In this document: one piece after another, positions 1-5,838 of the stretch
Position numbering within the stretch: the first letter of the stretch is position 1
Layout: each line of letters starts with the position of its first letter
NCBI GenBank assembly: GCA_001595885.1
Contig: LSSH01000006.1
Location: 1-8,471, forward strand
DNA length: 8,471 nt
DNA from: Candidatus Proteinoplasmatales archaeon SG8-5
Lineage (GTDB): Archaea > Thermoplasmatota > Thermoplasmata > SG8-5
Direction of reading: 5' to 3'
Made by a program: the position numbers and the translations under genes
The notes under the pieces: generated by a model
Told to the model about the DNA's origin: nothing
The model's database searches: none
What the model saw: only the letters and a program-made list of their open reading frames with translations

Positions 1-571
1 GGTCGGCCGGTATGTAGTCGAGTATGTCCGGCTCCAGGACGTAGATGCCGGCATTGATGAGGTTCGAGAAGACCTCGTCCTTCGCAGGCTTCTCAAGGAA
101 TCTTATGATCCTGTCATCCTTGTCCAGCTCGACTATCCCGAAGTTGGTGGGATCGGAGACCTTTGTCAACGCCATCGTGGCCATCGCCCCCTTCTTCTTG
201 TGGTACTCGAATAATGCCCCGATGTCGATGTCGGCCAGCACGTCCCCGCTCGCAACAACGAACGTCGAATCGAGAAAACTGCTCACCTTCTTGACGGCTC
301 CGGCCGTGCCCACCGGCTCGGCCTCGAAGGAATATACTATCGTGGCATTGTACTGGGCGCCGTCGGCCACCCGCTTGATGAGCCTGTCGGAAAGGTAACC
401 GGTGGTGATGATGTGCTGGTCGAAACCGCCCTTGACCAGGGAACGCATCACATAATCGATGCAGGGCCTTCCCGCGACCGGGATTAGGGGCTTTGGCCGG
501 TACTCGGTCAGGGGTCTCAGGCGCTTCCCGACGCCTCCGGCCAGGATGACTGCCGTTCTCATCTCGGTCAT
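1..571 (-). CDS. sugar-1-phosphate nucleotidyltransferase (partial, C-terminus off window)
   Basis: Predicted NTP-transferase that joins a sugar 1-phosphate to a nucleoside triphosphate to make an NDP-sugar for cell-surface glycans or glycosylation. The first 190 codons are present and the frame runs off the left edge. Residues 12-22 (GGVGKRLRPLT) followed by PKPLIPV at 26-32 form the nucleotide-binding signature of the family. Residues 109-116 (GDVLADID) carry the metal-binding Asp110, and F144-G145 with E160-K161-P162 match the sugar-binding region. Position 16 is Lys where Thr or Ser is common. The start at 571 is chosen because its ATG overlaps the stop of the upstream coiled-coil gene as ATGA, implying translational coupling. 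A second in-frame ATG at 562 is possible. The sequence does not distinguish glucose-1-phosphate thymidylyl-, mannose-1-phosphate guanylyl- or UDP-sugar-forming enzymes, and the missing C-terminus might decide. Confidence 0.9.
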   Translation of the reverse strand, partial: MTEMRTAVILAGGVGKRLRPLTEYRPKPLIPVAGRPCIDYVMRSLVKGGFDQHIITTGYLSDRLIKRVADGAQYNATIVYSFEAEPVGTAGAVKKVSSFLDSTFVVASGDVLADIDIGALFEYHKKKGAMATMALTKVSDPTNFGIVELDKDDRIIRFLEKPAKDEVFSNLINAGIYVLEPDILDYIPAD

Positions 572-1434
572 TTTATCTCAACCTTGCCCTTCTTCAACAA
601 CGTCTCAAGGGCCTCGTCGGCCGCCTCGTCCCGCTTCTTGTCGTCGTCCAGCGCCCGTTTGACCGCCTTGTTCTGCTCGCGTATCATCTTCCTGGTCTCC
701 CGGACCTCGTCGCGTTTGATGTTGCGGATGGCCATGAGCTTCTCACGCATCTCCGCGGCCTTCTGGTGGTATCCGTCGGCACGTTCCTTGAGCTTCACGA
801 AGGTCTCGTGATGCTTGTTGGCCTCGGTCACGAGGTGGGATACCGATTTGATGATGAGGGTGATTCTGTCGTGTATCTCCTGGGCCTGGTCGGAGTAGAC
901 CACAACCTTCTTGTGTTCCTCGTCCGCCATCTTGAAGAGCTCAGATATTGACTCGTTGACATCCTCGACCTCGGAGATGATGGCATCCTGCTCGGCCATG
1001 ATGTTCTCCAGCCTATCCAGCTCCTTGGCCCTCGCCTTCATCCTGTCGAGGAGCTCGTTCTCCTCCTGGAGGGTCATCGTGCTTGTCTGCTGCTGCACGT
1101 CGAGCATCTTCAGGTCGGCCTTAAGAGCCTCCAGCTCCTTCTCCAGGCCAGGATGGATGTCCTTGCGCTTCCCTCTCTTGACCTCGATGAGCTCCTTGGC
1201 CCTCTGCTGGTAAAGGTTGCGCGCCTTCTTGTGCTCCCGCATCTTGTCCACTAGGGCCTTCCTCTCATCGCGCAGTGCGCGCATCTCGTCGAGTATCTCG
1301 CGCCGCTCCTGGTTCAGCGTGTCCCTTGAATCGGCGATCTCTCTGGCCTGCGTGTTGAGCTCGTTCCTTTTCTCGATAAGGTTCCTGTGTCTGAGCTCCG
1401 CGCTCTCCTCTTCTGTCTGTTTCTTCTTTTGCAT
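568..1434 (-). CDS. coiled-coil protein of unknown function (archaeal COG1340-like)
   Basis: A 288-residue protein that is almost entirely charged helix: Glu, Lys, Arg, Asp and Leu/Ile/Met in heptad-like spacing from about residue 5 to 280, with very few Gly or Pro (one HPGLEKE segment near residue 100 may be a hinge). No signal peptide or membrane segment is visible, so it should be cytosolic. It resembles the uncharacterised archaeal coiled-coil family COG1340, a label from memory only. Homologues are sometimes labelled phosphoserine phosphatase, but no haloacid-dehalogenase DxDx(T/V) motif is seen here. The frame is open back to 1539, but the extra 35 residues are rich in Pro, Cys and aromatic residues and look non-coding. 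The ATG at 1434 has GAGG six bases upstream (1441-1444). Its stop overlaps the start of the nucleotidyltransferase, so the two are probably co-transcribed. Confidence 0.8.
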   Translation of the reverse strand: MQKKKQTEEESAELRHRNLIEKRNELNTQAREIADSRDTLNQERREILDEMRALRDERKALVDKMREHKKARNLYQQRAKELIEVKRGKRKDIHPGLEKELEALKADLKMLDVQQQTSTMTLQEENELLDRMKARAKELDRLENIMAEQDAIISEVEDVNESISELFKMADEEHKKVVVYSDQAQEIHDRITLIIKSVSHLVTEANKHHETFVKLKERADGYHQKAAEMREKLMAIRNIKRDEVRETRKMIREQNKAVKRALDDDKKRDEAADEALETLLKKGKVEIK

Positions 1435-1475
1435 ATGATTCCTCGGGCCTGGGCAGAATGCAGGATTACGGAGGG

Positions 1476-1483
1476 ATAAATAA
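1476..1483 (-). promoter_or_regulatory. TATA box of the coiled-coil/nucleotidyltransferase unit
   Basis: On the minus strand this reads TTATTTAT, a close match to the archaeal TATA consensus. Transcription would start near 1453, giving a leader of about 19 bases that keeps the GAGG ribosome site at 1441-1444. This is inference from spacing; no transcript data are available. Confidence 0.5.
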
Positions 1484-1551
1484 CATTTTCGATTAGGCTG
1501 TAATGGCAGGGTTGACGGCATGCCAGATATGAACCGCACAAATGCGCAACG

Positions 1552-1563
1552 TTATATATTTAA
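1552..1563 (+). promoter_or_regulatory. TATA box of the HTH regulator, placed for a leaderless mRNA
   Basis: TTATATATTTAA is a strong archaeal TATA box. Its core (1552-1559) is centred 26-27 bases before the A of the ATG at 1582, the usual distance from TATA centre to transcription start. No Shine-Dalgarno sequence precedes the ATG. The transcript therefore probably begins at or within a base or two of the start codon. Confidence 0.7.
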
Positions 1564-1581
1564 AACCGATTTCTAAAGCCG

Positions 1582-2211
1582 ATGATAGAGGCCGTAATCT
1601 CAATCGAGCTGCCCGATGTCTGGATCACCAAGCTTATCGGCAGGTATAACGTCGACGTTAGGATCCTTGACACCATTCCTTACGGAGAGGACGGGTGCCA
1701 GGACCTCATCGAGATGAAATTGAATGATGAGAAACTTGACGAGATCGTCGAGTTCCTCGAGGGATTGCCGAATATGGATTCTGTCACAATTGAACTCGTG
1801 GAGGGGAGGAAGGCAATAGGGGTAATCCAGTGCACGATGTGCTTTGCGTGCAGAGACGTAATAGAATCCAATTGCTTCCTTGTCTCGGCCCATACAAAGG
1901 ATATGAGCAAGGTGGAGTGGACGGTCATCGCCAGCGACAACCAATGCATGAAGGACCTCATAGAAAGACTGGGCAAGCACGGTGCATCACCCGAGGTCGT
2001 GAAGATGAAGAAGGTCAAGGAAGAGGAGATGCTCACGGAGAACCAGGAAAAGATAGTCAGAACGGCCTATGAAAGGGGTTATTACGATTTCCCCAAGCGC
2101 ATCGGCGTGAAAGAACTCGCCGACATGTTCGAGATATCGACGGCGACCTTATCAGAAATCCTCCGCCGCGGCCAGCGGAAGATTATCGAGAGTTATTTTG
2201 AGAAGAAGTAG
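1582..2211 (+). CDS. Bat-like HTH transcriptional regulator with a cysteine cluster
   Basis: A 209-residue predicted DNA-binding regulator. The C-terminus (about 151-205) matches the bacterioopsin-activator type HTH (HTH_10): LTENQEKIVRTAYERGYYD, then KRIGVKELADMF and ISTATLSEILRRGQRKI as the HTH helices. The N-terminal part looks like two alpha/beta units (about 1-75 and 78-142), a likely sensing region, without a recognised named domain. Cys84, Cys87, Cys90 and Cys98 form a CX2CX2C-X7-C group that could bind a metal, an Fe-S cluster or sense redox; Cys39 and Cys122 are further cysteines. The start fits a leaderless transcript. It stands alone, divergent from the coiled-coil unit and convergent with ksgA, so neighbours do not reveal its targets. 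Confidence 0.85.
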   Translation: MIEAVISIELPDVWITKLIGRYNVDVRILDTIPYGEDGCQDLIEMKLNDEKLDEIVEFLEGLPNMDSVTIELVEGRKAIGVIQCTMCFACRDVIESNCFLVSAHTKDMSKVEWTVIASDNQCMKDLIERLGKHGASPEVVKMKKVKEEEMLTENQEKIVRTAYERGYYDFPKRIGVKELADMFEISTATLSEILRRGQRKIIESYFEKK

Positions 2212-2214
2212 TGT

Positions 2215-3027
2215 TCAGCCATCAGTGTGTTCAATGAAACTGTTGGTTATTGCTACAAGATCTTTTATACCGAGTTTGACAGGTCGTTCATCCGCATAAG
2301 GAAGGTTGTCAGCCGTGGCGCGAGCGGCTTTCTTGTCCAGACCGAGTCGCCTGTGTTCGGAGACCAGGCAATTCCTCACCTTCCGGTTCTTGTGGGAGAA
2401 GAGGATGGTCATGAGCCGGCTGAACTCTTCCTCGGAACGTGCCGCGGGGTAAGGGGGCCTGGGTACAAGCTCGACTATTGCCGAGTCCACCTTCGGTACC
2501 GGGTGGAAGGAGCCCTTGGACACGTTCCTGACGATGGTGCAATCCGCCCGATACTGGCACATGACCGATATCCTGGAGTAGGGCCTTGTCCCGGCTTCGG
2601 CCACCAGGTGGTCGGCGAACTCCTTCTGGTACATCAGCAGTCCTTTTTTGAAACCGTGCTCCAGTAATTTCAAGGTGACCTCGGACGATATCTGATAGGG
2701 AAGGTTGGACACGACCTTGTCGAACTCGGGAAGTTCGGCCTTCAGCACGTCCGCGTTGATCACTTCGATGGACAGTTTGGATTCGATATGTTTGGCCAAG
2801 GCAGGATCCTTTTCGATGGTTGTGAGGCTCGTGGTTTTCCGTATAAGCCGCTCAGTCAGTATCCCCAGTCCCGGGCCTATCTCGAGTATCCTTTCTCCCG
2901 GAGCGATGTCGGCCCGCTCAACCATCCAATCAGCGATGCCCGTGTCCTTGAGAAAATGCTGTCCTAAACGCTTCGACGGCCTGATGCCCAAGGCTCTCAA
3001 ATCCTCCCCTATGTTCAAAATAGACAT
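2215..3027 (-). CDS. ksgA: 16S rRNA adenine dimethyltransferase KsgA/Dim1
   Basis: Transfers four methyl groups from S-adenosylmethionine to the two adjacent adenines in the 3'-terminal hairpin of 16S rRNA, late in small-subunit assembly (also called rsmA). The 270-residue length is normal. Visible motifs are the N-terminal LGQHFL (21-26), the SAM-binding loop LEIGPGLG (48-55), the acidic residue E72 in IEKD, D93 in NAD, and the catalytic NLPY (108-111). The frame is open back to 3123, but the extra 32 residues do not resemble the family and would cross the divergent operon promoter. The ATG at 3027 puts the conserved block near residue 20, as is typical, and lies 28 bases after a TATA-like box with no Shine-Dalgarno site, suggesting a leaderless mRNA. 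It ends three bases from the convergent regulator gene. Confidence 0.95.
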   Translation of the reverse strand: MSILNIGEDLRALGIRPSKRLGQHFLKDTGIADWMVERADIAPGERILEIGPGLGILTERLIRKTTSLTTIEKDPALAKHIESKLSIEVINADVLKAELPEFDKVVSNLPYQISSEVTLKLLEHGFKKGLLMYQKEFADHLVAEAGTRPYSRISVMCQYRADCTIVRNVSKGSFHPVPKVDSAIVELVPRPPYPAARSEEEFSRLMTILFSHKNRKVRNCLVSEHRRLGLDKKAARATADNLPYADERPVKLGIKDLVAITNSFIEHTDG

Positions 3028-3050
3028 CGGACATCTGATTGCCAAACCAT

Positions 3051-3060
3051 AATAATATTT
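3051..3060 (-). promoter_or_regulatory. TATA-like box of ksgA
   Basis: The minus strand reads AAATATTATT here, centred about 28 bases before the ksgA ATG at 3027. There is no purine-rich ribosome site in the intervening bases, so a leaderless or nearly leaderless transcript is the simplest reading. Confidence 0.5.
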
Positions 3061-3078
3061 TTCTGTATAGCATAAAGG

Positions 3079-3086
3079 TTTATCAA
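3079..3086 (+). promoter_or_regulatory. probable promoter of the ATP synthase operon
   Basis: TTTATCAA preceded by AAAGG (3074-3078, BRE-like) is a plausible archaeal promoter. It would start transcription near 3109 and give a leader of about 34 bases that includes the GGAGGG ribosome site at 3128-3133, nine bases before the ATG at 3143. A second candidate, GGTATAA at 3094-3100, would start near 3124. The two cannot be separated without transcript mapping. Confidence 0.45.
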
Positions 3087-3142
3087 TAAGGTTGGTATAA
3101 GCGCTGAAGGTATCTGAGGGCAATCACGGAGGGCGAGCGGCG

Positions 3143-3466
3143 ATGGAAAAGGAGGCTATATTGAACAGGATAAAAGAAACCGAGAAGAAAATCGAGAATT
3201 CTAAGATGAAGGCCCTGGAACAAAAGGAGAAGATAATCAGGGATTCAAAGAAGGAAGCGTTGAAGATCATCGAGGATGCAAAGGTTCAGGCCCAGAAGGA
3301 TTATGACGAGAAGGTCAGGCAAACGAAGGCAGAGATAGAAACGGTAAGACGGAAGCTTCTTGCGGAGGGGGAGAGGTCAGCCAAGGAGTTCAAGGCGAAA
3401 GCCAACCTGAACAGCCAATTGGCGGTGGACATGCTGGTCAAGAAATTCGAGGAAGAGGTCGGGTAA
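3143..3466 (+). CDS. ahaH: A-type ATP synthase subunit H (peripheral stalk)
   Basis: A 107-residue, almost wholly helical, charged protein (Lys/Glu/Ala rich with heptad-like hydrophobics) at the head of the operon, as expected for subunit H. H pairs with subunit E in a right-handed coiled coil that forms the peripheral stalks linking the A3B3 head to membrane subunit I. Sequence identity of such helices is weak evidence; the position directly before subunit I is the stronger support. A good ribosome site, GGAGGG (3128-3133), precedes the ATG. The stop and the next start share one base (TAATG), so translation of I is probably coupled to H. Confidence 0.85.
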   Translation: MEKEAILNRIKETEKKIENSKMKALEQKEKIIRDSKKEALKIIEDAKVQAQKDYDEKVRQTKAEIETVRRKLLAEGERSAKEFKAKANLNSQLAVDMLVKKFEEEVG

Positions 3467-5454
3467 TGCTGAAACCAAAGGAAATGGAAAGGATCATCGT
3501 TGTCGGACCGAAGGGGCGCATGGAGGAGTCTATAGAGGTGCTGCACTCCCTCGAGCTCGTACACATCGTTGATTTTCATGAGCCGGACGATGATTTCCAG
3601 CTGGGCAGGCCAACAGAAAAGGCAGCGGACATCTCAAGGGACCTTGTCAAGCTTCGCTCAATATCCAGCACGCTGGACGTCACCGGGAAGGCCGAGGGTG
3701 AGGGTGAATTCGCCGACGAGAACATAACGGAGAAGATATTGACACTCGAACTGAACATTAACGAGGAGGACTCGACCAGGAAGGAAGTGGAAGAACTCCT
3801 GACAGACACTAATAACAAGCTCGAAGCGCTGAAGCCCTTTGCCTCTCTCGGACTGCCCTTTGAAAGTTATTCGGGTTACGAGAGCCTGGTCGTCTACGTC
3901 GGCACCGTGAAGGGTAACCTTGCCGAACTGGACAAGGTCACGAAGGATTACGAACTCGTCACAAAGGACAATAACATCGCGTTGTTCGTGCATATGAAAC
4001 AAAAGGATGAGGTGGATGCTTTCCTGAGCGACGCGGGGTTCACGCCTTTGGAGGTCCCAGAGGAGAAGGGAAAGCCTTCCGGCGTGATCAAGAACTACGA
4101 AGACCGGAAGGCCAAGCTCGAGGACAAGCACGAGGAGGTAAAGGAGAGGCTTTCCAAGCTCAGGGAGAAGCACGCCCGGTTCCTTATCGAGGCCGAGGAC
4201 TTCCTGTCCGTCGAGGTGGAGAAGGCCGAGGCCCCTCTGAGGTTCGCGACAACGGCGAATTCGTTCATAATCGACGGCTGGATACCCAAGCAGAACGCGG
4301 ATGAGGTCAGGGCAGGCCTGGAAAAGGTGGGCGACCTCTACATAGAAAACCTTGAGGTGGATACGAAGGACGCGCCAGTGCTTCTTGACAATCCCAAGCC
4401 ATCAAAGCCCTACGAGCTCCTCATCAATCTCTTCTCCCTACCCAGCTACAAGGAGCTGGACCCCACCCTCATTGTCTCGCTGATATTCCCCATATTCTTC
4501 GGGTTCATGATAGGCGACGCCGGTTACGGCATGGTCATGATCGGATTGGGATTCCTATTGTGGAAGAAACTTCCATCGATACCTGCCCTGCAGGACCTGG
4601 GCCGGATATTGATGATGGGCGGCATCTTCGCGCTGACCTTCGGTCTGTTCGTGTTCGGTGAGGCTTTCGCGATCCCGTTCCATGCATCGCATTCGGAGAT
4701 CCCAACGGTCAGCGGCGCCGAGAGCTGGTCCATTATCTTAGGCTGGGAGGTTCCGCTGTACCCGGTGATACACAAGCTGGAGAACATCGTGGACCTGCTG
4801 CTGCTTTCGGTGGTAGGGGCCCTGGTGCACCTGGGCATCGGCTACATCTTCGGCATCATCAACGAGGTCAGGCACGACAAGAAGCATGCGGTGGCCAAGC
4901 TCGGCTGGCTGATCATATTGTTCGGCCTGTTCCTGCAGCTGATGTTCATGGCCTCCTACCTGGCAATGCCTGGCGGAAACCCGGTGGAGCACGGGACTAG
5001 GGTCGGCAACTTCATGGTCGATAACGTCCTCTTCTTCGTCCCGACCGCAGGGATGGTCTTTGCCGGGATGACAATCTCATATGTGAGTCTGGGCTGCATT
5101 ATCGCGGGGATACTGATGTTCATACCGGCAGAGGGGCCGATGGCAGTGATGGAGATCATCGGCTTGGCTGCCAATGTCCTATCCTACACCAGGTTGGCAG
5201 GGATCGCGGTTGCGAAGGGGGCGGTCGCAGTCGCCTTCAATGTCATGCTCCTGCCCCTGCTCTTTTCCGGCAACATCATTATGATCATCATGGGCGCGGT
5301 GCTCATTTTCCTGGCCCACGCCATGGTGCTGATACTTGGTGCTCTGGCCTCTGGCATCCAGACCCTCAGGCTCAACTATGTCGAGTTCTTCCTGAAGTTC
5401 TACGAGGGCGCCGGGTCCATGTTCAAGCCCTTCGGTAGGAAGGAGGTGAACTGA
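3466..5454 (+). CDS. ahaI: A-type ATP synthase subunit I (membrane stator, a subunit)
   Basis: A 662-residue stator subunit that forms the ion half-channels against the K ring. Residues 1 to about 320 are the soluble domain with two coiled-coil stretches (about 90-125 and 205-245) that anchors the peripheral stalks. From about 330 the protein is hydrophobic, with roughly seven or eight membrane segments to residue 645. The family motif FGFMIGDAGYG lies at 345-355. LSYTRLAG contains Arg576, which matches the essential arginine facing the ring carboxylate, and Arg635 in TLRLNYVEFFLKFYEG matches the second conserved arginine in the last helix. Length is normal. The start shares a base with the stop of H. 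The end is followed at once by an AAGGAGGTGA ribosome site that leads into the short frames before K. Confidence 0.97.
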   Translation: MLKPKEMERIIVVGPKGRMEESIEVLHSLELVHIVDFHEPDDDFQLGRPTEKAADISRDLVKLRSISSTLDVTGKAEGEGEFADENITEKILTLELNINEEDSTRKEVEELLTDTNNKLEALKPFASLGLPFESYSGYESLVVYVGTVKGNLAELDKVTKDYELVTKDNNIALFVHMKQKDEVDAFLSDAGFTPLEVPEEKGKPSGVIKNYEDRKAKLEDKHEEVKERLSKLREKHARFLIEAEDFLSVEVEKAEAPLRFATTANSFIIDGWIPKQNADEVRAGLEKVGDLYIENLEVDTKDAPVLLDNPKPSKPYELLINLFSLPSYKELDPTLIVSLIFPIFFGFMIGDAGYGMVMIGLGFLLWKKLPSIPALQDLGRILMMGGIFALTFGLFVFGEAFAIPFHASHSEIPTVSGAESWSIILGWEVPLYPVIHKLENIVDLLLLSVVGALVHLGIGYIFGIINEVRHDKKHAVAKLGWLIILFGLFLQLMFMASYLAMPGGNPVEHGTRVGNFMVDNVLFFVPTAGMVFAGMTISYVSLGCIIAGILMFIPAEGPMAVMEIIGLAANVLSYTRLAGIAVAKGAVAVAFNVMLLPLLFSGNIIMIIMGAVLIFLAHAMVLILGALASGIQTLRLNYVEFFLKFYEGAGSMFKPFGRKEVN

Positions 5455-5507
5455 TGACGCTCATTTATTTATTAGAATATCGAAAGGAGGTGAGGCTTTG
5501 GACCTAA
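5454..5507 (+). CDS. possible 17-residue leader peptide
   Basis: ATG at 5454 overlaps the stop of subunit I (TGATG) and has a perfect AAGGAGGTGA site at 5440-5449. The peptide is MTLIYLLEYRKEVRLWT and is not recognised. It ends in TAA at 5505-5507, after the ribosome site and start of the next short frame. It may serve to carry ribosomes from I toward K rather than to make a functional product. The ribosome site is real sequence; translation is not shown. Confidence 0.35.
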   Translation: MTLIYLLEYRKEVRLWT

Positions 5508-5605
5508 GACCATATCTGTTGGAGACGTTTGTTCAAAGTCGACCTAGTAGTATATATCTACATAGAAAAATAGAGGAGGTGAAAAATTGGCTGATGATGG
5601 CATGA
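5498..5605 (+). CDS. possible 35-residue small protein or leader peptide
   Basis: The TTG at 5498 has AAAGGAGGTGA (5483-5493) at ideal spacing, the same as the TTG-started K gene. The frame runs 35 codons to a TGA at 5603-5605, overlapping the first 19 bases of K in another frame. The peptide begins MDLRPYLLETFV and ends in EEVKNWLMMA; it has no membrane segment and I do not recognise it. It could be a coupled leader, a small regulatory protein, or the remains of a duplicated K start region, since both starts read GGAGGTGA-N4-TTGG. Confidence 0.35.
   Translation: MDLRPYLLETFVQSRPSSIYLHRKIEEVKNWLMMA
5544..5565 (+). promoter_or_regulatory. TATA-like element and weak hairpin upstream of K
   Basis: TATATATC (5551-5558) resembles an archaeal TATA box; a start about 26 bases on would fall near 5580, just before the K start. 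The same bases form the loop of an inverted repeat: CTA-GTAG (5544-5550) pairs with CTAC-A-TAG (5558-5565), with one bulged A. It could be an internal promoter or an RNA processing site. The stem is short, so both readings are tentative. Confidence 0.35.
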
Positions 5606-5817
5606 TAGCCATAGCAGTCGCCATTATCATGGCAGGCACTGGATACGCCGCAGCCATGGCTGAAAAGGTCGTGGGTGGTGCGGCCGTCGGCGCCATGGCC
5701 GAGAAACCTGAGCTATTCGGCAAGGGATTGACAATGATGGTTCTTCCTGAAACCATCGTCATCTTTGGCTTTGCGATGGCGTTTCTCCTGATGGGTAAAA
5801 TGGGTGCAGGCGTATAG
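5587..5817 (+). CDS. ahaK: A-type ATP synthase subunit K (rotor ring, c subunit)
   Basis: A 76-residue proteolipid with one helical hairpin: membrane helices at about 5-36 and 45-70, joined by the loop AEKPELFGKG. It forms the ring that rotates as ions bind and leave. The ion-binding carboxylate is Glu55 in VLPETIVIFG. Glu26 in AMAEKVVGG lies 29 residues earlier, where many c subunits have the Gln that helps bind Na+, so the site may have two carboxylates. There is one hairpin per subunit, unlike the doubled or multiplied K subunits of some methanogens. The start is TTG, with GGAGG (5575-5579) seven bases before it; ATG at 5602 would remove the start of the first helix region. Expression may be tuned by the unusual upstream region. 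Confidence 0.95.
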   Translation: MADDGMIAIAVAIIMAGTGYAAAMAEKVVGGAAVGAMAEKPELFGKGLTMMVLPETIVIFGFAMAFLLMGKMGAGV

Positions 5818-5838
5818 GCAAGAACAGAGGTTAATAGC

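Larger units (their letters stand above)
5440..5586 (+). promoter_or_regulatory. I-K junction with three identically spaced ribosome binding sites
   Basis: Three copies of GGAGGTGA occur, with their GGAGG cores at 5442-5446, 5486-5490 and 5575-5579. Each core ends exactly seven bases before a possible start codon: ATG 5454, TTG 5498 and TTG 5587 (the K start). The 132-base gap is AT-rich compared with its neighbours and is the only long gap in an otherwise tightly packed operon. The first two sites would open short frames that overlap one another and then K. The layout suggests control of c-subunit output, which is needed at several times the level of the other subunits. The function is inference. 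Confidence 0.6.

Noticed and set aside
45..398. Open frame of 117 codons on the plus strand
   Set aside because: Antisense to the nucleotidyltransferase, whose motifs are clear on the minus strand.
1435..1539. N-terminal extension of the coiled-coil protein from an ATG at 1539
   Set aside because: The added residues are rich in Pro, Cys and aromatics, quite unlike the rest of the protein. The ATG at 1434 has its own GAGG site, and a TATA box lies within the extension.
2227..2667. Open frame of 146 codons on the plus strand
   Set aside because: Antisense to the C-terminal half of ksgA, with no motif of its own.
3028..3123. N-terminal extension of KsgA from an ATG at 3123
   Set aside because: The 32 extra residues do not resemble the family, they would cross the operon promoter region, and the TATA spacing favours the ATG at 3027.
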